From an uncultured Caryophanales bacterium (lineage in GTDB: Bacteria; Bacillota_I; Bacilli_A; RF39; UBA660), in NCBI GenBank assembly GCA_946535455.1, contig CAMNDO010000028.1, positions 1-7,190 on the forward strand: a stretch of DNA of 7,190 nucleotides, read 5' to 3'. Shown here piece after piece: positions 1 to 6,251 of this stretch. Under the pieces are notes generated by a model. It did no database searches. It was not told the DNA's origin and saw only the letters and a list, made by a program, of their open reading frames with translations. Numbering within the stretch: position 1 is the stretch's first letter; each line of letters starts with the position of its first letter. A program made the position numbers and the translations under genes.

Positions 1-541
1 AGATACGATACCGCGCTGCATATTCCTGATTGTTAGGGAACGTAATTGTTTTTCCATCTGTCAATCGAGTCATACTAGGAATTCCATAAACCGCTTCTAA
101 ATCACGAAATGTTTGCTTTACTACCTTAGGAGCTGTTTCTTTTTTTGGAATTTCTAAAATTTCAATTTTTTGAATTCTAAATTTTACATTTTTTCTACCT
201 GCTCCACGATATCCATTTGGTACATTCATTTTTAGAGAAAATTTATCATTATCTCCGTCATACGTCATAGTAATTCCAAACATAGAAGGACTTACTTTCC
301 AAGTACGAATAAAGTCTTTACATTCATCTGAAATATCTTCATTATCTAAAACCGATTGATTATCCGTGTTATTGTTTTCTTCCTCTGTTTCTTCTAATTC
401 AAACGTTGCTTCATTCACTTCATCTGCAAGAACAGAAAAAGGAATCATTATCGCAAATATCCAGATAAATAAACACAACCCTATTATTCTTTTGTGATGT
501 TTTTTCATACAACCATCACCTTTCTTTTGCATACTTTTCAT
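1..541 (-). CDS. Secreted protein of unknown function, C-terminal part outside the window
   Basis: The frame stays open to the window edge, so only about the first 170-180 residues are visible. Counting from the ATG at 508, residues 2-7 are basic (KKHHKR), 8-27 are hydrophobic, and VLA|D at 28/29 is a good signal peptidase I site, so the product is probably exported. Residues 29-62 form an acidic, Asn-rich linker. From about 63 there is a beta-rich region with one Cys (63), then a Lys-rich segment (QKIEILEIPKKE, 113-124). I recognise no family. Two in-frame starts each have a ribosome binding site: ATG 541 (AGAGGTG, 7-nt spacer) and ATG 508 (AAAGGTGAT, 6-nt spacer). The longer one is given because it is the outer bound; 508 gives a more usual signal peptide with a shorter basic region. 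It is the third gene of the envelope cluster and begins 18 nt after the stop of the 593-residue gene, so co-transcription is likely. Confidence 0.8.
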   Translation of the reverse strand, partial: MKSMQKKGDGCMKKHHKRIIGLCLFIWIFAIMIPFSVLADEVNEATFELEETEEENNNTDNQSVLDNEDISDECKDFIRTWKVSPSMFGITMTYDGDNDKFSLKMNVPNGYRGAGRKNVKFRIQKIEILEIPKKETAPKVVKQTFRDLEAVYGIPSMTRLTDGKTITFPNNQEYAARYRI

Positions 542-559
542 CACCAAACACCTCTCTGA

Positions 560-2341
560 CTATTTTACTTGATAAGGATTATCCATTGTTCCTTTTCCAC
601 TAGAAATGACAACATCTTTCTTTAAATATCCTACCACTCTAACATGTAAAGACATGGTTGCATCCAATTCATGATTTAAAGGAACTCCAATAATATAGAT
701 AGCTCCTGCAGTTCTTTTCTTTTCAGAACTATTCACTAACCAATAGGAAGAACAATTCGCATCTCTTTGAGATTGTGCAGAAAACATTTCATATAAGTTT
801 GGTGCACTTAATTTTACTTTATACTTTTTAACGGCTTTTTCTTCTCCATAAATGATTTTTCCTTTATAAACAGGAACTTCAATCTCATGATTTGCGAAAT
901 AAGAAGTCTCTACATACTCTGTTGCTTTATTATTAATAAAATATCCAGCACTTTCCATATTTTTAGGATCATATAAAATGATATCACTATTTGGATTCGA
1001 AGTTGTCATAAGAGATTCATCATAACTACCTAATGTATCATAAGAAATGACACGAGTCGTTTTATCTTTATCCACTTCTACAATACGATATAGAGTTCCT
1101 CCTACTTGAACATATTCTCCAGTGAATCGTTCATTGATAGGAGTTCCTGATTTTGCTGGTACTGTATCTCCAAATACATAAGGATCCGATACACTACCAT
1201 TTCCACCTGTAATTAATGATTCTCCATTTAGCATCATCATAGGACGAATTCCATAATTGTAAGTAGAATCATAAGAAACAAAACTTTTTCCTTCATTTTC
1301 ATCCCAGAAAACATTTCTGGTTACATATGCTTCTTTTTTATTTTTCGAATTTGCTACCCAAGAAATTGTATAGGTCTTCATGAAGTTTTCTCCATTACTT
1401 TCTGCTAAATTCACCTCAATCACAGAAGGAATATATACTTTTCTTTTTTCGGTGTATCCATTACATTGTGTTGTATCTAATGTTGTATCCGTTAATGTCA
1501 TATTACAATATTTTCTCTCTACAATCATTTTCTTTGCTTTTTCACTGAAATGATCATAATAATAATCTAACCAATCATCAATCTTTGTAAAATTCACATT
1601 AGCCACATCTTCATCTGCTACTACAATAACATTTCCATCTTCTATTCCTACAATTCGATAAAGCATATTGGAAAGACGAATAAAGTTATCATCTGGTTCT
1701 CCTACAAAGTGACTTTTTTCTTTTAATTTTTTTTGAATCGTTGTATTTAATTTTTGTACTACTTGTACTTCTCTTTTCACAACTGTCTTATTTACCAAAT
1801 GATCCAATGCACTATATTCAATCGTGTAAGTACCAATTGTATCAGTATCCACTTCTCCTCTTATCGTAACATCTTTCACAGGAATGGTACCATCTTGATT
1901 ATCTTTTACACTTTTGACACCAGGATCTTTAAATTTTTCTCCAATCCCAATTGTCATAGTAGAATCCCCATTTAATACAATTTTAGGTCCTTGATGATCT
2001 ACTCTTGATTGAATAAATCCACATTTTAAATACACATAGTATTGATAGTCATTTTCAATTCTTCTTACTTTAACCCAACTTTTCTCAATGGAACATCTTT
2101 TCCCTGTATGAGGCATTTTTAAATCTTCTTTTAGAAAAGATTTTTGAAATAACGTTGCCAACGAAAGAGTCTTTACCCTCTCTCCTGTTGGTAATTCATT
2201 TGGACTTAATTCGAAATACCTTTTCGCAGCTTCCTCTATTTTTTTCTCGTTTTGATAAAATACTACTCTTGGAAAAACAATAAAAAATCCTATCAAAACA
2301 ACCAAAACAATAATCCAAATTATTTTCTTCATTTTTTTCAT
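560..2341 (-). CDS. Membrane-anchored surface protein with pilin-like N-terminus, Ig-like domain and two LYRIV...DPY repeats
   Basis: The protein has 593 residues. The start is well supported: AGGAGG (2352-2347) lies 5 nt before ATG 2341, while the second ATG (2332) is too far away. Residues 6-24 are one hydrophobic helix after MKKMKK, probably an uncleaved anchor with the rest outside the cell. Residues 29-110 (NEKKIEEAAKRYF..., C83, YYVYLKC with C107) resemble the N-terminal part of pilin-like surface proteins of Bacilli, but there is no GFxxxE prepilin site. Residues 115-195 look like a DUF5011/HYR-type Ig-like domain (GPKIVLNG, FKDPGV, D-NQDGTI, GTYTIEYSALD). Residues 219-391 and 407-593 are two diverged copies of one domain, each opening with LYRIV and closing with a G-G-S-DPY type motif. 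Five Cys (83, 107, 279, 293, 530) suggest two disulfides. It is the middle gene of a three-gene cluster. The domain names come from recalled family patterns; the cellular role is unknown, with adhesion or cell-surface display most plausible. Confidence 0.9.
   Translation of the reverse strand: MKKMKKIIWIIVLVVLIGFFIVFPRVVFYQNEKKIEEAAKRYFELSPNELPTGERVKTLSLATLFQKSFLKEDLKMPHTGKRCSIEKSWVKVRRIENDYQYYVYLKCGFIQSRVDHQGPKIVLNGDSTMTIGIGEKFKDPGVKSVKDNQDGTIPVKDVTIRGEVDTDTIGTYTIEYSALDHLVNKTVVKREVQVVQKLNTTIQKKLKEKSHFVGEPDDNFIRLSNMLYRIVGIEDGNVIVVADEDVANVNFTKIDDWLDYYYDHFSEKAKKMIVERKYCNMTLTDTTLDTTQCNGYTEKRKVYIPSVIEVNLAESNGENFMKTYTISWVANSKNKKEAYVTRNVFWDENEGKSFVSYDSTYNYGIRPMMMLNGESLITGGNGSVSDPYVFGDTVPAKSGTPINERFTGEYVQVGGTLYRIVEVDKDKTTRVISYDTLGSYDESLMTTSNPNSDIILYDPKNMESAGYFINNKATEYVETSYFANHEIEVPVYKGKIIYGEEKAVKKYKVKLSAPNLYEMFSAQSQRDANCSSYWLVNSSEKKRTAGAIYIIGVPLNHELDATMSLHVRVVGYLKKDVVISSGKGTMDNPYQVK
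563..1123 (-). repeat. Second copy of the LYRIV...DPY domain (residues 407-593)
   Basis: This copy opens with VGGTLYRIVEVDKDK (413-427), has LSAPNLYEMFS (511-521) and SSYWLVNSS (531-539) in the middle, and closes with HVRVVGYL (566-573) followed by SGKGTMDNPYQV (581-592) at the very C-terminus. The blocks correspond in order to those of the first copy. It lacks the 279/293 Cys pair and has one Cys (530) instead, so the copies are old and have diverged. Confidence 0.65.
1169..1687 (-). repeat. First copy of the LYRIV...DPY domain (residues 219-391)
   Basis: This is a protein-level repeat. It opens with LSNMLYRIVGIEDG (223-236), has a middle part with YIPSVIEVNLA (303-313) and TISWVANS (325-332), and closes with GIRPMMML (364-371) followed by GGNGSVSDPYVF (379-390). 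The Cys pair 279/293 lies inside it. The same order of blocks returns in the second copy, although similarity between the blocks is low. Confidence 0.65.
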
Positions 2342-2365
2342 AAATACCTCCTACCAAAAAATTCC

Positions 2366-3916
2366 TTATTCATAGATTTGATACCGATAACTTTTGTTTC
2401 GAATCACAAATTCTAACCACATCTTTTTGACACTTTCCAATTCCTTTGGAACCGTTAAATAAACCGTCTTCCCTGTATAAGTTCTTGGAATTGCACTTAC
2501 AATTTCCAAATCGTCTTCATTCCCATTTTCTAATTCATAATGGATATGAGCATAGTTTTTCAAAAAACTTAGCATTTGCTTTGCCTCATATTGTTCTGAA
2601 CCAAAGTCTATATATAAAATCCTATTATCTCCTTTTGCTTCTAATGGAACATGTGAAACAGAACATCCTAAACTATTACAAGAACGAATGGTGTATTCTA
2701 CTTCATCTGTTACATCGGCATAATCAAAACGAATGACATCACTTCGAGTGTTTAATACCAAATCAAATTCATCTTCTAACTTGTATGAAATTGTTTTTTG
2801 AATTTGACTCAAATCTTCTAATTTGATTTTAATTTTTCTTAAGTATCCACTCGCTTCTTGATAATATAACTGGAACTTTCTATTTTTTAAATCTTTGTCT
2901 ACTTTAAATACAATAATACAATTTAAGATTTCTCCTTGTTTTAATTCTTTTACAGATTCATACACATCTCCAAAATCTTGAAATTCATTCGCATACGTTT
3001 TACGGGTTGTTACAAAATCATTTTTTCTATTTCGAATATGAAATTTTTCTAAAATAATTTTTCGAGTTTTTTGATGATTTTGAATTGTGATATCTACAAT
3101 AATAAATTTTCGATTCTTCTCTATTACATTTCCACGATAATCTTTATCAGTAACATACACTTCATTCACTTTAAAGGTATATCCATCTACCGAATAATTT
3201 TTTCCTTGTGAATAGGTTCTATGTGTAATGAAGATAAAGATAAATCCTTGAACTAAAATAAAAGTGCCTAACCCTATCAATACTACTCTGCAGATTAATG
3301 TATGTTCCATATAGAAGTATTGAATATTACGAATGAGTCTTTTATATCCTCGAATGAAACTATTTTTATCTAAACTCATTCCAATTTCCATTTCTTCTCG
3401 ATCGGATTCACTCAATTCTAAGAATTCTTGATCCGTATTGAATTGGAATTTTTTAAGATCTAATCCAAATACACGAACAATAAAAACCACAATCGCAGGA
3501 AATTGAACCATCAATAAAATCATTAATAAATCTCGAAACATTCTCAAATCTGTTGGAGAAATATCACTAGAATAGTTTGAGAAAAATCCCTTAATCATAT
3601 TTAAAACAAAAAACAAAATCGTATACTCAATCATAGGAATCAAATAAATCTTCCATGGTTTTTGCTTATGTCTTAACAAAAGAGCTATCGCAGCACTACC
3701 TGCAATAATCAATAATATCGAAATACGAAGAATAAAAGTATTATGATTGGTAATGGGATCCAAATAGGCATCATAATAACCTGTTCTCATAAACTCATTC
3801 ATAAATCGATTGGTATCAAACAAGCGATACGCTGCATATAAACTAAGAAGTAATAAAACAACATGAATCTTTTTAAAGTTTTTAATTAAAAAGGCATATG
3901 GCTTTCGTATAATCAT
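2366..3916 (-). CDS. Five-helix membrane protein with large extracytoplasmic domain, function unknown
   Basis: The protein has 516 residues from ATG 3916. An in-frame GTG at 3928 overlaps the AGAGGAG ribosome binding site (3934-3928) and is rejected; that site lies 11 nt before ATG 3916. Hydrophobic helices are at about 17-33, 64-82, 91-109, 128-149 and 207-231, with a charged, probably cytoplasmic loop at 150-200 (ELSESDREEMEIGMSLDK). Five helices with the basic N-terminus inside would put the C-terminal part (about 235-516) outside. Residues 245-355 (YTFKVNEVYV, KFIIVDITIQNHQK, LKQGEI, IVFKVDK) look like a DUF4352/telokin-type beta-sandwich. The rest holds a possible disulfide loop C-NSLG-C (413/418). 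No catalytic motif is visible. It is the first gene of the envelope cluster, 24 nt before the 593-residue gene, with a likely promoter upstream. The fold of the outer domain is inferred from pattern only. Confidence 0.88.
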   Translation of the reverse strand: MIIRKPYAFLIKNFKKIHVVLLLLSLYAAYRLFDTNRFMNEFMRTGYYDAYLDPITNHNTFILRISILLIIAGSAAIALLLRHKQKPWKIYLIPMIEYTILFFVLNMIKGFFSNYSSDISPTDLRMFRDLLMILLMVQFPAIVVFIVRVFGLDLKKFQFNTDQEFLELSESDREEMEIGMSLDKNSFIRGYKRLIRNIQYFYMEHTLICRVVLIGLGTFILVQGFIFIFITHRTYSQGKNYSVDGYTFKVNEVYVTDKDYRGNVIEKNRKFIIVDITIQNHQKTRKIILEKFHIRNRKNDFVTTRKTYANEFQDFGDVYESVKELKQGEILNCIIVFKVDKDLKNRKFQLYYQEASGYLRKIKIKLEDLSQIQKTISYKLEDEFDLVLNTRSDVIRFDYADVTDEVEYTIRSCNSLGCSVSHVPLEAKGDNRILYIDFGSEQYEAKQMLSFLKNYAHIHYELENGNEDDLEIVSAIPRTYTGKTVYLTVPKELESVKKMWLEFVIRNKSYRYQIYE

Positions 3917-3942
3917 ACTAGTACACACTCCTCTATTCTCTT

Positions 3943-3976
3943 ATTATAAGTATATCATATTTGAAGAAATTGAAAA
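3943..3976 (-). promoter_or_regulatory. Probable sigma-A promoter of the envelope cluster
   Basis: Read on the minus strand, TATACT (3954-3949) is preceded by TGA, giving an extended -10 (TGnTATACT). A weak -35 TTTTCA (3976-3971) lies 16 nt upstream. A second possible -10, TATAAT (3948-3943), follows directly but has no good -35. Transcription from either would give a short leader of about 20-30 nt before ATG 3916. The -35 overlaps the U tract of the upstream terminator. It shares ATATGnTATACT with the greA promoter. Confidence 0.5.
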
Positions 3977-3997
3977 GAGTATTTCAAAAAAATACCC
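3973..3997 (-). terminator. Probable terminator after the 141-residue gene
   Basis: On the minus strand GGGTATTT (3997-3990) can pair with AAATACTC (3984-3977), an 8-bp stem with one G-U pair and a 5-nt loop, extendable by two A-T pairs. TTTT follows (3976-3973), then C. It begins about 15 nt after the TAA at 4014-4012. The short U tract and AT-rich stem make it weaker than the other two terminators here, so some read-through into the envelope genes is possible. Confidence 0.55.
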
Positions 3998-4011
3998 TTG
4001 TTTGACATACT

Positions 4012-4437
4012 TTACAATGAAAGAATAATTTCTATATCATTTTCTTTTTTAAGATTTTGAAAAAACTTCTTAGAAAAATGGAATAAAATCTTATTTTGAT
4101 CTTTGGTATAAGAAAGAGATTTTATACCACGAATATCTTCTTTTAATCGAATCTCTTGAATCTGATAAGAAGAAGGATATTTTAAATGCATCTCTACAAA
4201 AAAAGAATCCATCTCTTGAATATTTTTATAATGCATAATACTTTGTAAAATCGAAGTAGAAACTTGCAAAGAAGAAAACCTGCTCTTAGAAATGGATACA
4301 TCATAGATCAGACCTACTATCTTTTCTTCTTCTCGAATGGGAACAACTTCTTCTAACACCACAATATTTTCTTTTCTAGATAAAAATAATAATAAAAAAC
4401 AAAATAAAAATACAACGACTGGAATCCACTTTTTCAT
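4012..4437 (-). CDS. Small membrane-anchored protein of unknown function
   Basis: The protein has 141 residues. MKKW is followed by a hydrophobic segment (4-20, VVVFLFCFLLLFLS) and then a polar domain of about 120 residues, so it is probably an N-terminally anchored protein facing outward. No lipobox is present around C13, the only Cys, and there is no clear signal peptidase site, so anchoring is more likely than release. The outer part is mixed alpha/beta (VGLIYDVSIS, 41-50; a helical 61-80; FVEMHLKYPSSYQIQEIRL, 80-98) and Lys-rich near the end. I recognise no family. The start at ATG 4437 is supported by GGAGGA (4446-4441), although the spacer is short. No convincing promoter is visible in the 65-nt gap to greA, so expression probably depends on read-through of the greA terminator. 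Its own terminator follows. Confidence 0.8.
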   Translation of the reverse strand: MKKWIPVVVFLFCFLLLFLSRKENIVVLEEVVPIREEEKIVGLIYDVSISKSRFSSLQVSTSILQSIMHYKNIQEMDSFFVEMHLKYPSSYQIQEIRLKEDIRGIKSLSYTKDQNKILFHFSKKFFQNLKKENDIEIILSL

Positions 4438-4446
4438 AAATCCTCC

Positions 4447-4484
4447 AAAAAAATAACCTACCCTTTTAGAGTAAGTTATTTTTT
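4447..4484 (-). terminator. Strong Rho-independent terminator after greA
   Basis: On the minus strand AAAAAATAACTTACTC (4484-4469) pairs over all 16 positions, with two G-U wobbles, with GGGTAGGTTATTTTTT (4463-4448). The loop is TAAAA, and seven Ts (4453-4447) lie at the 3' end. It begins 18 nt after the greA stop. The T run is followed without a gap by GGAGGA, the ribosome binding site of the next gene, so the hairpin may also control expression of that gene. Confidence 0.85.
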
Positions 4485-4502
4485 AATCGAACTTTGTCGA
4501 AA

Positions 4503-4973
4503 TTACTTGATTTCAATAATTTCTACTTCGTAATTTCCATTTGGACTTTCTACTGTTACAATATCTCCTACTTTGTGATCAAATAAAGCTTGTGCAATTG
4601 GACTTTCATTTGAAATTTTACTTTCAAAAGGATCTGCTTCTTGACTTCCTACAATCTTATATTGATCTTCTTCATTATCATCTACATATTTAATAGAAAC
4701 CGTATTTCCAATTCCTACTTTATCTGTTTTTACATCTTGGATAATAGAAACATTTTCTAACATTTTTTCTAATTGTGAAATTCTTCCTTCGATTTGAGCT
4801 TGTTCATTTCTAGCAGCATCATATTCTGCATTTTCTGATAAATCTCCCAATGCTCTTGCTTCTTTAATCGCTAATATATTTTCTGGACGTCTTACATTAA
4901 TCAAATGGTCCAATTCTTTCTTTAATTCATCTAAACCTTCTTGTGTTAAGTATACTGTGTTTTTCTTTGTCAT
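4503..4973 (-). CDS. greA: Transcript cleavage factor GreA
   Basis: GreA rescues backtracked RNA polymerase: it enters the secondary channel and stimulates the polymerase to cut the 3' end of the nascent RNA. The product has 156 residues, close to the usual 158. Residues 1-75 form the coiled-coil hairpin, with the family motif ARALGDLSENAEYDAARNEQ (39-58) at its tip; D44 and E47 correspond to the acidic residues that help hold the catalytic Mg2+. Residues 80-156 form the FKBP-like C-terminal domain, with VGIGNTV (86-92), a variant of the usual V-x-x-GS-x-V pattern, then SPIAQALFDHKVGD and VESPNGNYEVEI. Start: an in-frame GTG at 4982 lies inside the AGAGGTG ribosome binding site, which is 6 nt before ATG 4973, so 4973 is preferred. 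It has its own promoter and terminator. Confidence 0.97.
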   Translation of the reverse strand: MTKKNTVYLTQEGLDELKKELDHLINVRRPENILAIKEARALGDLSENAEYDAARNEQAQIEGRISQLEKMLENVSIIQDVKTDKVGIGNTVSIKYVDDNEEDQYKIVGSQEADPFESKISNESPIAQALFDHKVGDIVTVESPNGNYEVEIIEIK

Positions 4974-5020
4974 AAAATTCACCTCTTTTTATAATATTCT
5001 AGTTCTATACAACTTGCCAT

Positions 5021-5049
5021 AGTATAACATATCGAAAAACCATTTTCAA
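5021..5049 (-). promoter_or_regulatory. Sigma-A promoter of greA with extended -10
   Basis: On the minus strand TTGAAA (5049-5044) and TATACT (5026-5021) are exactly 17 nt apart, and TGT directly before TATACT gives an extended -10. Each hexamer differs from the consensus at one base. The start of transcription would fall near 5014, giving a leader of about 40 nt before ATG 4973. This makes greA independent of the upstream unit, which ends in a terminator. Confidence 0.8.
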
Positions 5050-5051
5050 GT

Positions 5052-5088
5052 GCTTTTTGAAAGGATTTTTCCTTCCCTCAAAAACAGC
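5052..5088. repeat. Imperfect inverted repeat upstream of the greA promoter
   Basis: The outer arms TTTTTGA (5054-5060) and TCAAAAA (5078-5084) are perfect, and GC (5052-5053) pairs with GC (5087-5088) across a 2-nt bulge. Nested inside is AAGGA (5061-5065) with TCCTT (5070-5074) around a 4-nt loop. No U tract follows on either strand, so it is not a terminator. It lies between the upstream terminator and the greA -35, where a DNA-binding protein or a cruciform could act; the role is unknown. Confidence 0.5.
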
Positions 5089-5108
5089 AACATTATATCA
5101 TATTTTAC

Positions 5109-5134
5109 AAAAAAAAGCAAGTTTTTTACTTGCT
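5109..5134 (-). terminator. Rho-independent terminator of the U32-HD unit
   Basis: On the minus strand AGCAAGT (5134-5128) and ACTTGCT (5122-5116) form a perfect 7-bp stem around an AAAAA loop, and a run of eight Ts (5116-5109) starts at the last base of the stem. The stem begins inside the TAG stop codon (5135-5133) of the HD gene. Confidence 0.85.
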
Positions 5135-6251
5135 ATTTCCCGATTTCTCTTAAGAACATTTCATCGGTCATTCCCGCAATAAAATCAATGACTTTTCTTT
5201 TATTATTCGTATTTTTTAAATACTCTTCTCCTTGTTCATTTAAGAAAACTTGGAAGATAATACTTTTTTGATTATCCTTTTCAATATCTTCTAAATATCG
5301 ATCAAAAATCTTTCTCATTCCTTTTCGATACGTTTCTTTTTCTTCTTTGGTCATCGTCTTCGAATAAATATTTTCATAATTAAATTTCTTTAACTCGAAT
5401 AGTGCCTTAAATACTTCATCACTCATTTTAATATAGGGTTTATTCATACTATTTTGTATAATATCTAAAATAATGGTATTCACAATTTCCGTATTGGTAC
5501 AACCTAATACTTCTTGAATGTTTTTGGGAATATCTTCTCTTTTGATTTTCCCAATCATAATAGCATCTTCTAAATCTCTTCCAATATAACCGATGACGTC
5601 ACTAATTCTTACCACGCATCCTTCTAATGTCATAGGATGGTTTTGTAAAGAAGATTTTAAATCATGATAAGCATCATGATACTCACTTAAGAATTTTTCT
5701 TTTGTCTTAGAAGTTGGCGTATATTTTGGATTTAGGATTTCTCCATTATGACACATAATTCCATCTAATACTTGAACACTAAGATTTAATCCTTTTCCTT
5801 TCTTTTCTACAATCATCAAATGACGAACACTTTGAATATTATGAGCAAAGTATTCTCCTAATTCTTCTTTGGATATTTCATTTAATATATATTCTCCTTC
5901 ATGTCCTAAAGGAGTATGTCCAATATCGTGTCCTAATCCGATTGCTTCACATAAATCTTCATTTAATCCTAATGCACGTCCAATGGTACGAGCAATTTTA
6001 CTGACCAATTGTACATGCGTAATTCTTTTACTAACATGATCATTTTCATTTTTGGTAAATACTTGTGTCTTATCCAAATAACGAGTATAAGACCAAGAGT
6101 GAATAATACGATCAATATCTCGAAAATAACTAGGACGAATGTCTTCTTCCTCTTCTTGAAGACGAATCGCTTCTTCACTTTTAGAAGCATATGGACTATT
6201 TAAGGATTCATACTGCATTAAATTCTTTTTCGCAATATCATAATTCTTCAT
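5133..6251 (-). CDS. dgt: HD-domain dGTPase-like triphosphohydrolase
   Basis: The protein has 372 residues and belongs to the Dgt-type (COG0232) branch of the HD superfamily, which hydrolyses dGTP or other dNTPs to the deoxynucleoside and triphosphate in the cytoplasm. The N-terminal family block reads FRDIDRIIHSWSYTRYLDKTQVF (43-65; shown here as FRDIDRIIH then SWSYTRYLDKTQVF). The metal-binding HD set is complete: RITH with H79, GHDIGHTPLGH with H108-D109 plus H112 and H117, and ISDVIGY with D218. HN (137-138) and the later IGRDLEDA block (223-230) are also typical. The C-terminal third (260-372) is less conserved and helical. The start at ATG 6251 has AGGAG (6264-6260) 8 nt upstream, inside the end of the U32 gene; the two genes overlap by 14 nt, so translation is probably coupled. 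A terminator begins in its stop codon. Exact nucleotide preference cannot be read from the sequence. Confidence 0.92.
   Translation of the reverse strand: MKNYDIAKKNLMQYESLNSPYASKSEEAIRLQEEEEDIRPSYFRDIDRIIHSWSYTRYLDKTQVFTKNENDHVSKRITHVQLVSKIARTIGRALGLNEDLCEAIGLGHDIGHTPLGHEGEYILNEISKEELGEYFAHNIQSVRHLMIVEKKGKGLNLSVQVLDGIMCHNGEILNPKYTPTSKTKEKFLSEYHDAYHDLKSSLQNHPMTLEGCVVRISDVIGYIGRDLEDAIMIGKIKREDIPKNIQEVLGCTNTEIVNTIILDIIQNSMNKPYIKMSDEVFKALFELKKFNYENIYSKTMTKEEKETYRKGMRKIFDRYLEDIEKDNQKSIIFQVFLNEQGEEYLKNTNNKRKVIDFIAGMTDEMFLREIGK

Noticed and set aside
1754..1975. Plus-strand open frame of 73 codons
   Set aside because: It lies wholly opposite the 593-residue gene, has no recognisable domain, and follows from the base composition of the real gene.
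2446..2736. Plus-strand open frame of 96 codons
   Set aside because: It lies opposite the end of the 516-residue membrane protein gene and shows no protein family features.
3917..3928. GTG at 3928 as the start of the five-helix membrane protein
   Set aside because: The GTG overlaps the AGAGGAG site and cannot be served by it; ATG 3916 follows that site at 11 nt.
4499..4523. Inverted repeat GAAATTA/TAATTTC at the end of greA
   Set aside because: It is a 7-bp AT-rich match with an 11-nt loop mostly inside coding sequence, no U tract follows, and it is expected by chance in this composition.
4974..4982. GTG at 4982 as the start of greA
   Set aside because: It falls inside the AGAGGTG ribosome binding site; ATG 4973 has the right 6-nt spacing and gives the usual GreA length.
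5050..5271. Plus-strand open frame of 73 codons
   Set aside because: It covers the intergenic hairpin, the terminator and the end of the HD gene in antisense; its composition (Phe, Ser, Lys rich) is that of a shadow frame.
5969..6203. Short open frames on both strands inside the HD gene
   Set aside because: Both overlap the strongly conserved HD catalytic region in other frames and have no support of their own.
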